Source: Grammothele lineata (lineage: Eukaryota; Basidiomycota; Agaricomycetes; Polyporales; Polyporaceae). From it: DNA of 31,116 nucleotides. The notes under the pieces are model-generated. The model searched no databases. It was not told the origin of the DNA and saw only the letters and a list, made by a program, of their open reading frames with translations. Location: NCBI GenBank assembly GCA_002150815.3, contig NDFF03000318.1, positions 1 to 31,116 of the forward strand. Direction: 5' to 3'. The translations under genes and the position numbers were made by a program. Shown here piece by piece: positions 1-9,339 of the stretch. Numbering within the stretch: position 1 is the first letter of the stretch; each line of letters starts with the position of its first letter.

Positions 1-31
1 CCGAACTTCTTAACGTTCGATTAGCGCCGAC

Positions 32-199
32 TGACGTCATCGTCACGTGCTTGTCGATAAGATAAGATTATCTTATCTTGTTGATTAGATTGGATAGACG
101 CTAGACCCACGTGCCTGATGAGCACGTGGACCCGGAGAAATTCCGGGCGGATCAAGGCCGACGATAAAAATAGCGCGCCTATTCTCAACCAATGAGAAT
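32..199. promoter_or_regulatory. Cluster of palindromic regulatory-like sites
   Basis: Read directly: a CRE-type TGACGTCA (32-39); three CACGTG E-boxes (44-49, 108-113, 123-128), the last two in an inverted repeat CCACGTGC/GCACGTGG with a 7-nt spacer; a palindrome of GATA motifs with 10-bp arms (59-68 and 70-79); CCCGGA/TCCGGG (131-147), which contains a CGG-N7-CCG spacing typical of zinc-cluster factor sites; and ATTCTCA/TGAGAAT (181-199) enclosing a CCAAT box (189-193). Binding by bZIP, bHLH, GATA and Zn2Cys6 factors is inferred from motif form only. The regulated gene is probably outside the window. Confidence 0.5.
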
Positions 200-532
200 T
201 CACGCTGAGTCGTTCCACCTCGGGCATCATTTGTCATCCCCGAAGTCGTATCACTAATCGAACTACAAGAATAGCCAGCCAATCGGACTAGATGTGGGTC
301 GGGTACGTCGCGTACTACCTACCTTAGTCCACTTGGTAATACTTACAATTATCTGGTATAATCACTGAACAGGTCTGATGAGGCGTATAAAGCCGAAAGG
401 ACCTCCGCTGGGAATACCCAACGGTTCTTACCTGTTCGGCCACACAGCCCTCTCCCGCCGCAGCCAGTGCGATCTCCTCCTCGCTCGCTCCGCTCGCTCG
501 TCGTCGATCGCACCACCTAACCCTAAGCGGCG

Positions 533-592
533 TGGCCCGAGGTACGCATTCTAACAAAATCTAATGACACAATTTTACATTTTTGCTGATGG
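533..592 (+). repeat. Diverged direct repeat, copy 1
   Basis: This copy pairs with 873-922. A 15-nt stretch (533-547) differs from its partner at one base, and a 22-nt stretch (571-592) is identical to 901-922. The bases between them differ in sequence and length. The copies lie about 330-340 bp apart in the same orientation. The origin is not visible: it could be a local duplication or remains of an inserted element. Confidence 0.6.
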
Positions 593-872
593 GCCCGCCG
601 TTGTCGCGGCCGCACTGGCAGTGTGCCACCACACTGGTACGTAGGTATGTGTGTTGTAATGATACATTGGTATAACTCCTGGCTGATCCCCAAGCATTCT
701 TGTACATTCCCATGCAAAGCGATACGCCGCCTCTATGACAATCTAACAGGATAAGGCCTCCTCTATCGTGATGCGTTCCGTTGTATTGGGATACATGGCA
801 ATAGGGCTGACCCAATTCCCTTACATCAGCAGGTATCGTACTACATGACAATATCGCACCGCTATCGTCATT

Positions 873-922
873 TGGCCCGAGGTGCGCGATCTAGTATTAT
901 AATTTTACATTTTTGCTGATGG
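873..922 (+). repeat. Diverged direct repeat, copy 2
   Basis: Partner of 533-592, sharing an identical 22-nt AT-rich block (901-922) and a near-identical 15-nt GC-rich block (873-887). Both copies are followed by G/C-rich sequence. Copy 2 lies about 200 bp past the 3' end of HRD1. Confidence 0.6.
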
Positions 923-1117
923 CGCCAACCTCACTGGCCGGTGCTTCCGAAAGCTGACCGCCGTCACCTTTCCGTGGACCAGAACCTCCGACTTGTACCT
1001 AGCCTTGCACCCCAGAGCGCTCGGCCATTTGTATCCACCGGAACCCACAAAGAAACGTATATTCCTACATTACGAGAGTGCGCAACACCAATGAAAGCGC
1101 GAGCCGATTCCACTCGT

Positions 1118-4100
1118 TCAACTCGCATCCGACCCCGAGCTGATCGCCTCCCGCCTGTCGACGAGTTCGCCTTCGGGTGACGACCGCTCCTCCTCACTGC
1201 TCGTCGTAGCCGCTCCAGACGTCCCAGCGGCCGCAGACGACGGCCCCGCTTCCGCCTGAGCCTCGCCGACCTCCCTCCTCGTCGCCCTCTGATCCTGCAT
1301 CAACGGCGGCAGTACGCTGCGCATCCGCGTCAGGTCCTCCACGCACCTGTACACCGCGCGCGACACGCCCTCTAGCACCCGGAGGCGTTCGTCGATTGCC
1401 TCACGCGTGACGCGATCCAGTCGCGCGAGCTGCTCCTCCGTGAGCGTCGGTGGGAGCTCCGCGAGCGGGGTGCTCCCAGCCGCCCGCCGCCGTGCCCTCG
1501 CACTCGCGTTCGACTCCGCACTCCGGCCGTGAGTCGAGGTTGACGATGACGCCTGCGTGTAATAGCTTCCCGCAGGAGGCGGGCGCATTCCAGGCGGGGG
1601 AGGCCCGCGGAAGTACGCGCCATAGGCAGCGCCGTACATGGGTGGAGGTGGGGGCGCCATGAGCGTCGGGTCGTAGAGCGGAATGAGTTGGGGAAGCGGG
1701 GGCCGCGCCGTTGTATCGGCGCCGGACAAGTTCTGCTGGCTCGGTGCAGTCTCCTGACCCGCGGGCGCCCTCTCTTCGCTCGCGGGAGAAGCCGCGGGTG
1801 CAGACGACGGGCCGGGAGTAGGATTCGTACCCTGCGCGCTTGCTGTGGTCAGTTCGGCGGCACTTGGAGCGTTCGACGTCGCCACGCCCGAGCTGCGAGC
1901 AGAAGGTTCGACAGCGGGGGCGGTTGATCCTGCGTTGGACGCGTTCTGACGCCGGCGGAGCGCCGCAAGGGTCGCGGCCGCCCGAGCGTCGCTCGGGTGT
2001 TCTTCCTCCTGCGACGTGGACGTGCTCGCCTCGCCGTCGTCGGACGCGCCCGACGCGCTTGCGCTAGTCGTCGGCGTCGGCGTGGGGCGCTGAGAATCCT
2101 CGTGCGGAACCTCGAGCGGCGGCGCGCGCCCTTCCAAAACGGCGGCAGGTGTCGGCAGCGGGGGCGGCGGCACGCCTGGCGTTTGAACTGTGGAGGGTTG
2201 CGCTGGCGCACTGGGGTCGGCGCCGCCCTGGTGTTGGTGTTGTTGGTGTTGCTGTCGAGCGGCCTGGGCAGCCTGAGCGTACCACTGAGGGTCTCCCCAC
2301 GGTTGCCAGCCTTGACCGGGCCCGTAGAAGCCGCGGAACATCGGTGGGGGCGGTGGGGGCATCTGAGGGTGCATGCCGAGCGGGGGCGGCTGCATCGGGT
2401 CGAAGTACTGAGGGGGCTGGGGCGGCATCTGTCCGTGGGCTGGTCCCGCCCAGCCGGCGTTCGGCTGCTGCTGCTGCTGTTGCTGGAGGGGCGGGGCGCC
2501 TTGCGCGAACGGTCCTTGCGCGCCTGGGAACTGAGCTTGAAGCTGGGGCGGCTGGAGAGGCGGGAGGCCGAGGAATCGACCGACCCAGCCCATCGGACCG
2601 CCAGCGCCAGCACCGGGTTGGCCTTGCGGGACGCCGGGCGCCACGCCAGGACGCGCTTGAGCGGCGCCGGGTTGCGCTTGGCCGGGGGCTTGGTTCTGTG
2701 GTTGCGGCGGATTGGTCTCGAGTACCGTGCGACGGCTGCATGGGGATCAGCGGACGAAACACTCAATTGAGATCTACACGAGAAGGACGCACCATGTGGG
2801 ACAGCTCTGCTGGCGCTCGAGCCACGAACGCAAGCACTGGAAGTGGAAGATATGGCCGCAAGGAAGTTTCTTCGGGGTCATGTTCGGCCCATCAACCGGT
2901 GGCGAGGGCGGCTGCTGGTCGTTCGCGGGCTGAGCGTCTGCGGGTTGTTGCGCGGCCGGGTTGCGGGATTGCATCTCCTCACGACATATGATGCATGTGC
3001 GATCGGACATTTCCGCTAGCTCCTCCTCTGTCGCGTCGGGGTATCTCCGATCCATATCGCGCGTGGCGTTGTGGTAACGGATGAGAGCGCGGAGGCGAGT
3101 GATGAACGATCGGGCCGTGACGAACACGTCGCGGATGATGTTGAGGGGTAGACCGTAGAACGTGAGTATGATCATGAAGAACGTCATGTACGTGGCGAGC
3201 TTGAGGAAATCTGGACGAACGTGCGCGTCAGTGAGAATGCCAGCAACGCGCGGAATTACGGCGACGCACCGGTAAGGAGCTCGATATAGAAAATATACAT
3301 GCTCTTGTTCTCCCAGGGGGGAGCATTCTCACCGCCGCGCGTGCGAGCTCTTCGAAGGTCGATAAGGGACAGCGTGTAACGCAACATTGCGTTGAGAGCG
3401 GTGGCCAGCAGAATAGCATACTGTCGTACACAGTCAGCGCCTGAAGACGGCAAAGTTTTCACGGGCGGATTTAACCCAGAGACAGGTTACGTAGCGTGGA
3501 CAACGCGAATACAGAAAGGCGGCACAAGTCGCGATCTATCGCGCCGGTCCTATAACGCCTCGGCCGAGATGTTCTGTTCCACGTAGAATCCGTACGCCCG
3601 TGCCCAAAAGCGGAAGAGACTCACCTCGCTCGCGAACAGTACCATGCCACCAACGCCGTTCGTCAGCGTGCTCTCCACAGCGAATGCGAACATGAGGGAG
3701 TCGACGGCCCAGAGAACGAGGAAGAGGGAGTTGATGCGTATGTGGAAAAGAGTAGGAGGGCCGGGGTAGTTGGTTTGGTCCATCTGTGCGGAGATGAATA
3801 CTGTACAGTAACCGGAGAATGAGAGAGACGCACGGATTCAACGCGGTCGGCCATGAGCCAGTGGAAGCACTTGACGAAGAGAAGGAAGCCGAACATGAGG
3901 AGAAACGGAACGTCGAATTCGTCACGGAAGATGGTGAACGCGAGGAGGGACTCGGTGACGAACATCCATGTTTGGTCGTATAGCCGCTACAAGGCGGTCA
4001 GGCGGCATACTCGGACGGGAAAGGGGAGTACGCACCTCGACCTCTCTAGGCTGAAGAGTACCAAAGAAAAGCTTTTGTAGAATCCGTCCAAATACGAGCG

Positions 4101-4366
4101 CACAGATGAAGCCGAAATTGGCGAGGATCTTGACGGAGGTGAACGAAAAATTGGACGCAAGAGTGGAAGGGACGTACCAAGACGCTGCGGCTACTATTGG
4201 AGAGGTAGATGGCAACAGAGTAGAAGCTGCTGTGTGCGCGACAAGCATTGGCGACGGTTGCTGCGACGGCGAGGGTGCTGAACACGGCATAGAGAACGAT
4301 GCGGTGAGAGGTGAGAGCAGCCGTGAACGGCTGGGCGCGCTGGCGGAGAACGTCGTGGAACGGCAT
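1118..4366 (-). CDS. HRD1: ERAD E3 ubiquitin-protein ligase Hrd1 (synoviolin)
   Basis: Hrd1 is the multispanning ER membrane RING ligase that ubiquitinates misfolded proteins for retrotranslocation and proteasomal decay. Spliced model, 7 exons: 4366-4178, 4128-4036, 3986-3834, 3783-3625, 3420-3270, 3210-2793, 2735-1118; 926 residues. The first 280 or so residues are a series of hydrophobic segments carrying the family signature FRDEF followed by KCFHWLMADRVES. A RING-H2 finger follows with all eight ligands: C321, C324, C366, H368, H371, C374, C385, C388. The last cysteine codon is split by the 57-bp intron 2736-2792, so an unspliced reading loses it. The tail of about 540 residues is rich in Pro, Gln, Ala and Ser, with a short polyGln run near 2466-2486. 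The ATG at 4366 puts about 20 residues before the first membrane helix; the exact start is the weakest point. Introns are 49-59 bp except 3421-3624 (204 bp). Confidence 0.95.
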
Positions 4367-4556
4367 CGCGAAGGGGTCGCGACAGCGCGCGAGGGCGTAC
4401 GAGCTCGCTGGGCAGACGCGTCGATCCTAGGAGACTGAGCAGCGATGAAGAGAGGAAAAGGCGTCGACGACGAGGATGAGAACGGCGAGGGCTGGGCGGG
4501 CGAGCGGGAGAGGCGCGGCGGCTTGACGCCACACCGACGTGGCCTCCCCACATCAT

Positions 4557-4578
4557 GTGACGCGGTCACTCTCACGTG
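4557..4578. promoter_or_regulatory. Palindrome plus E-box upstream of HRD1
   Basis: GTGAC (4557-4561) and GTCAC (4565-4569) form a perfect inverted repeat around GCG, followed by CACGTG at 4573-4578. It lies about 190-210 bp upstream of the HRD1 start. bZIP binding, for example by a Hac1-like unfolded-protein-response factor, is a guess from the half-site and from HRD1 being a typical response target in other fungi. Confidence 0.35.
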
Positions 4579-4622
4579 CGCGTGATCGCCGTTTGTCACG
4601 CCCTACGACGCGCCAGCGCGTG

Positions 4623-4651
4623 GGCGGTGGACGAGTTGTAGGTCCACCGCC
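4623..4651. repeat. Perfect 10-bp inverted repeat (hairpin)
   Basis: GGCGGTGGAC (4623-4632) and GTCCACCGCC (4642-4651) are exact inverted copies separated by 9 nt. The structure would form a strong GC-rich stem if transcribed. There is no T-run as in a bacterial terminator, and it lies in a divergent promoter region, so a symmetric protein-binding site is at least as likely. Confidence 0.6.
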
Positions 4652-5285
4652 AATACGTCCAGTGGCCTCCGCAAGGGCATTCTCGACGTTGTACTCACTC
4701 ACGAGCTCACTGCATTCTCTGGTGGGCGGCTTTTTATGTTCGCATATTGCTGATGACTCATTACTTAAGTACCGCTCAGGTGATCAATTCCGTACGTGAG
4801 CGTCGTCCCTGGTTTATCGTCAGGGCGTCCGCGCTTGCGCTGGGCATCCGCCATCGTTGGACGCGTATACGCTCTCGTCTCCTCCCTCTTCTCCCGCGTT
4901 GGCTTGCGCATGATGCCATCAGCGCATCCTGCCACCCGAGGTCCTTCCTGTACGCCTTCGTGGACAACGCCGGGCCCAAATCTTCTCGTGGGCGTCAACA
5001 GGTGATCAACGGATCCCTCCGCACCAGTCAGGCGCCGTTCGTAGCGCCGGGAGCCTGTGGTACATTCTCTGGGTCTGCGTTTCCTTCGATTGCCCGCTGC
5101 CGCCTCAGACCCGACCATGCTTCATCATTCAAACGCGTAACTCGACATTTTCCATTTCCCCTTCCTCTGCTCTTGCCGCTTTAGGCACCCACATGTCCGT
5201 GTCTCACGAGTTGCCTCCCTTCTTATAGGCTCCCCTGCTTCCTCTCCCACACCAAGACTCCTCCTCCCCTCACCCAGCGAAAGAC

Positions 5286-8200
5286 ATGCCGGCCACCAGC
5301 GATGCCCGCCTCCGCAAACGGTCCATATCTGATAAGGCCCCGCCCTCTGCCTCCTCTCCCGCCGTCCGCTATGACCCGCTCGCCTCTCAGCTATCGACTC
5401 GGAACGCCTCCAAGGCCCTCCTGGGCGTCGCATCCCTAGCGCTCTCTTCGTATCTCATCTACGGCAGATTTTACACCGCTAAACCCACACCGCTACACGA
5501 ATCATACGCGCTCTGCTCCAGTACAGGCTCCCAGATCTACACCGTCGACCCTTCCAACCCACGCGCCGAATGCCTTGCCGTTCACGATTCGAAGTTCATG
5601 TTCGCCGGATCGCTCGGTGCGCGCCCCGCGGTCGCTGATGATACCCCCATCCGGCCACTTAACGATTACCCTTATCTACCTTAGATGACGTACGATCGCG
5701 TTGGCAGGAACTGTCCGTCGACGACCTCCAAGTCCGCTACCTCGATCCAGCCCACGTCGTGGTTCCCGGCCTGAGCGGTAAGTGACGTCTAGACAACGTC
5801 TACTTTTGGAGACAATTTCTCACAAGGCTATTCCCCAGATTCTCACTCTCACGTGCTGGAATATGGCGCAACGAAACAAATGCCATTGGAAGGGACGAAG
5901 AACGTCGGGGGTAAAACAATCAGATTCCGTGCACTTCGTATTCCCGCTCACTTTCTCCGTCCGTCAGAAACCGTTGAGCGTATCAAAGCCTACATTCTCG
6001 CTGATCCAGAGATAGCCGATGACAAGACAAAATTCGTCGAAGGCTGGGGCTGGGACCACACGAAATGGATGCTCGAAGAATGGCCCACATACGTCTGTCT
6101 TCAACCGCGCTTTGTTCATTTATCACTTGCTGATACATTCACAGCGTGCGCTAGAAGCGGATCCCGTGGTTGCCGGCCGCTCAGTGGTACTCCAGAGCAA
6201 AGACGGACATGCCCTCTGGGTTTCTTTGGCTGTCTTACAGTCTATGGAACCCCTGCCGGATGATGTTGAAGGCGGCATCATCCTTCGCGACGCTCACGGG
6301 AATCCTACTGGTGCGTCCGTCACGCTTCCCTGCGCCTGTGCGTTGCGCTGAAAGTCGTGCCATTTTGAGGCGTCTTCCTGGACAACGCGCAAGACCTCGT
6401 CATCCGCCCCGAGCCGACGCATAAACAGCTACAAAAGCGGTTCGCGTTCACGGTGAAAGACGCGCATGCGGTCGGCCTCACCTCGGTGCACGACGCGGGT
6501 TTCAACCCCAGATCGCTTGAGTTCTTCCGCAGGTGAGCCGCACGCGCGCACCGCCCGGTTTCGTCGTCCATACCGGGGCTCACGACCTGTCAGAGAGGCA
6601 CACGCCGGGGAGCTTCCCGTACGTCCATCAAGCTACTCTCGGGCTCTATTCATAACGCCGACCTTTTCGGTCTCTGCAGATCCGCATTTACGGTATGAAA
6701 TACTTCGACGAGACCGCCGGCTACTGGGGCTCTTCGTTCGACAAGATCATCCTCGCGGGGAACAACCGTCTAAGCGTCCGTAGCGTGAAAATATTCGCAG
6801 ACGGTGCGTTCCTCCTTGGCGGCGTTCACGCGTTCCATATCCGCGCGCCTTTGTCTCACTAGTTCGACACCTGAACCAGGCGCCCTACGTTCGGGCGGTG
6901 CAGCGGTAAGCACTAGTCGATCTTGCGGGAAGCACCCTCATTCATCGTTGTGTCTGACTACGTCTTCCCTTGCGCAGCTCTATGAGCCGTACTCCGACAA
7001 CCCTGAAACGCGCGGTTTCATGCGCATTGCGCCCGAGATGCTCAATGATATCATTCCAAAGTTCATGAAAGACGGATGGCAAGTGGTGAGCCACTGTCTC
7101 CCCTCCGATCTCCCCGGCCGCCGTTCGAGGCGTCAGTTCCATACAACCGCCCTCTTGTTCTGACGGGCAGTTGCACAGAACGTCCACGCGATTGGCGACC
7201 GCGCGAATGGCGTGGTGCTCGACGCGTTCGAGGCCGCACTCGCAGAGGCGAACGTTACCGCGTTGCGCCCGCGACTCGAGCACGCGCAGATTTTGGCCGA
7301 GAAAGATATGGCGCGCTTTGGTGACCTCGGCGGTTCGTCTCTTCCCCGCGTTGACCACATCACTGCTAGCTAATGACGTTCGTCTCGAACGCACTCGTGT
7401 TCCAGTCATCGCTAGTGTGCAGCCCACTCACGCGTCAGTGCCTAGCCCATACCCATTCTTCGTTGCGTTCATTCGTGCTAAACCCGACGTGTTTCCAATA
7501 TGTCCAGAATCAGCGACATGTGGTTTGCAGAAGACCGCCTCGTGCGTCCATCTAACCTCCTTTCGCGTAGTTCTGTCCGCTCATGCTCCATCCCGCAGGG
7601 TTCAGAGCGCGTCAAGGGCCTCTACGCCTTTAGGAGTGTGATCGACCACGGCGCCCGCATTACGCTCGGGTCGGACTTTCCCGTTGAGACGATGAACCCT
7701 CTCGCCGGCTTCTATGCCGCGATTACACGCGTCTCGCCCGAAGGCACATCCCCGCACGGTCCGGGCGGCTGGTAAGTCTTCCTGCCCGTCTCCGTCTATC
7801 CTCCACCCTCTTGCCTCGCTTGCCCCGCCCCGAGCTCGCCCCGTCCGGTGTAGCCCGCTTTCATTCCCCTGCGTGCAGCCGCTGTCCCACACCCTGCTGA
7901 CCCTGGCGCGATCTAGGTTCCCCGAGCAGCGAATGACGCGCGAAGAGGCGCTCAAAGGTACGGCGCGAGTTTCACCCTAGTAACACGCGGTTCCCACTTC
8001 GCCTTCGTTCCCCTTCCTGGTATTCGCCTTGTCCCATTCTCGTACATGCCGCTTCCACCAGCTCCCCGGACTCACCCTCGATCATGAATTTCATAGCGTC
8101 TTACAGCTTTCTATCTCCCGATCAGGTCTCCCCGCTACAGCGCCAAATACTGACTGTGCTCCTCCCCAGGCATGACGATCGACCCCGCGTATGCCTCATT

Positions 8201-8354
8201 TACAGAGCACATTCTCGGCTCGATCACCCCGGGAAAGCTCGCCGACTTCGTCGTGCTTTCGAAGAACATTATGAAGATCCCGCCCAAGGACGTCCTCGCC
8301 ACACACGTCGTGGCGACCGTCATGGACGGCAGGCCTGTGTACGGTACAATCTAA
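5286..8354 (+). CDS. Membrane-anchored YtcJ-type amidohydrolase (amidohydrolase 3 family)
   Basis: A metal-dependent hydrolase of the YtcJ group; the substrate is not predictable. Spliced model, 16 exons: 5286-5616, 5685-5777, 5839-5910, 5968-6092, 6145-6310, 6370-6532, 6594-6618, 6680-6803, 6880-6905, 6978-7085, 7179-7332, 7406-7433, 7508-7541, 7599-7771, 7917-7957, 8170-8354; 615 residues. One hydrophobic helix near residues 43-62 suggests an N-terminal membrane anchor. Metal-site candidates are the HxH pair H144/H146 (DSHSHVLEYG), H414 (NVHAIGDRANG), H446 (LEHAQI) and D509 (LGSDFPVE). The C-terminus has the usual MTIDPAYASF and GKLADFVVL segments. Seven exons are under 95 bp, four of them 25-34 bp. 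The intron at 5911-5967 is 57 bp with no in-frame stop; it was removed because remembered homologues lack that insert. Confidence 0.9.
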
Positions 8355-9339
8355 CTGCTGACGGCGGCGCGCTCCGTCGCTTTGTACTATATCGTGATGA
8401 ATTACTACGCTTGACACCGCTATGGATCGTGCGAAGGGTTCGTACATGCTCTCTCCGGTTCCCTGGGCTTGGGTTGCAATATTTATCTTCCACTCAACGT
8501 TCTATAGACGGGGACGATTCGCACCCGTACCATATCATGCTGTATTATAGTTTACGCTGACGCTCACCATACTCACGATTCGCGCACGAAGTTCACGAAG
8601 GTGGGAGAGATGGCAACTGACAGATGTGGTATATACCCCTTTCCTGGAGCTATGGTTATACGCGTGTGTGTTCTCTATCGATATCCAGGTTGCTTCCTGG
8701 CTTCTTTATACCATTCGTGCACTGAGACATGTCATGGGATGCCTTGCTTACTGCCTCCGGGCTCGCCATCAGATTACGCCATCATCCAACAGGCGCGGCT
8801 AGTATTTGCTACATCCCCTTTCCTCACCTCGAGGGCGCCTACACAACTTCTGTGGGAAGGCAGCGATAGGGTCCGCCTTGTAAGTGGACCTACAATTGAA
8901 TGCGCATCGCCTATCTGTCTTCTCGGCGTCGTCGCGGGAACGTTTTCAATGTGCTCGTCGAGCACGTTATAAACGTGGCGCCAACCTTCTGGGCACCCGA
9001 CCCACACGATCGACTTCGCGGGCGTGTACAACATTAACATTTGAACTTCTATCCACTATCTAACCAGCACACGCGCGGAGACAAAGGGGGTCCGTTAACA
9101 GTGATCAAAGGCTTTACCGTAACACGAAGTCAAGCATAGAGTACGAAAGCTGCGGCGGCGTACACGCGGCCATGGGGGAGGAGAAACGGGTATATTATAT
9201 TCACATAACGGCAGACTCCCTGACCACGTCCTCCGCGTAAATCAAAAACGGCCCGGTATTTTCATCACGACGTACTCCAAGCGCCAGAAGAAGCCCGTTC
9301 GCACTCCGAGCGAGCCAACGTCGCTCCCAGGAGTGAGGT
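8355..9339. other. Convergent intergenic region
   Basis: This lies between the 3' ends of the amidohydrolase (+) and the resolvase (-). Short open frames on both strands have no domain signal and no exon partners. No tRNA, repeat or mobile element was recognised. It probably carries the 3' untranslated regions and poly(A) sites of both genes. Confidence 0.6.

Larger units (their letters stand above)
1..1117. other. Intergenic region left of HRD1
   Basis: No convincing coding sequence is visible. Open frames here are short, lack domain-like composition and join to no exon. The segment holds a cluster of palindromic sites at 32-199 and a diverged duplication at about 533-592 and 873-922. It may be the promoter of a gene beyond the left edge together with the 3' flank of HRD1, which ends at 1118. 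Confidence 0.6.
4367..5285. promoter_or_regulatory. Divergent intergenic region between HRD1 and the amidohydrolase
   Basis: HRD1 is read leftward from 4366 and the amidohydrolase rightward from 5286, so this 919-bp stretch should hold both promoters. Visible elements are a GTGAC/GTCAC palindrome with a CACGTG beside it (4557-4578), a perfect 10-bp inverted repeat (4623-4651), and long pyrimidine tracts just before 5286. The open frames in it show no recognisable protein features. Confidence 0.6.

Noticed and set aside
1997..2991. Long plus-strand frames (about 250-280 residues) opposite HRD1
   Set aside because: They are antisense to a well-supported coding exon and are Arg/Gly/Ala-rich, as expected from GC-biased third positions.
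4623..4651. Intrinsic transcription terminator at the perfect hairpin
   Set aside because: The organism is eukaryotic, no T-run follows, and the hairpin lies between two divergent promoters rather than at a gene end.
4747..5184. A plus-strand frame of 145 residues upstream of the amidohydrolase
   Set aside because: It has no recognisable pattern and lies in the promoter region; its many pyrimidine-rich codons fit leader sequence better than protein.
8601..9040. Small genes on either strand between the amidohydrolase and the resolvase
   Set aside because: Frames are short, mutually overlapping and without domain-like sequence, in a region expected to be 3' untranslated.
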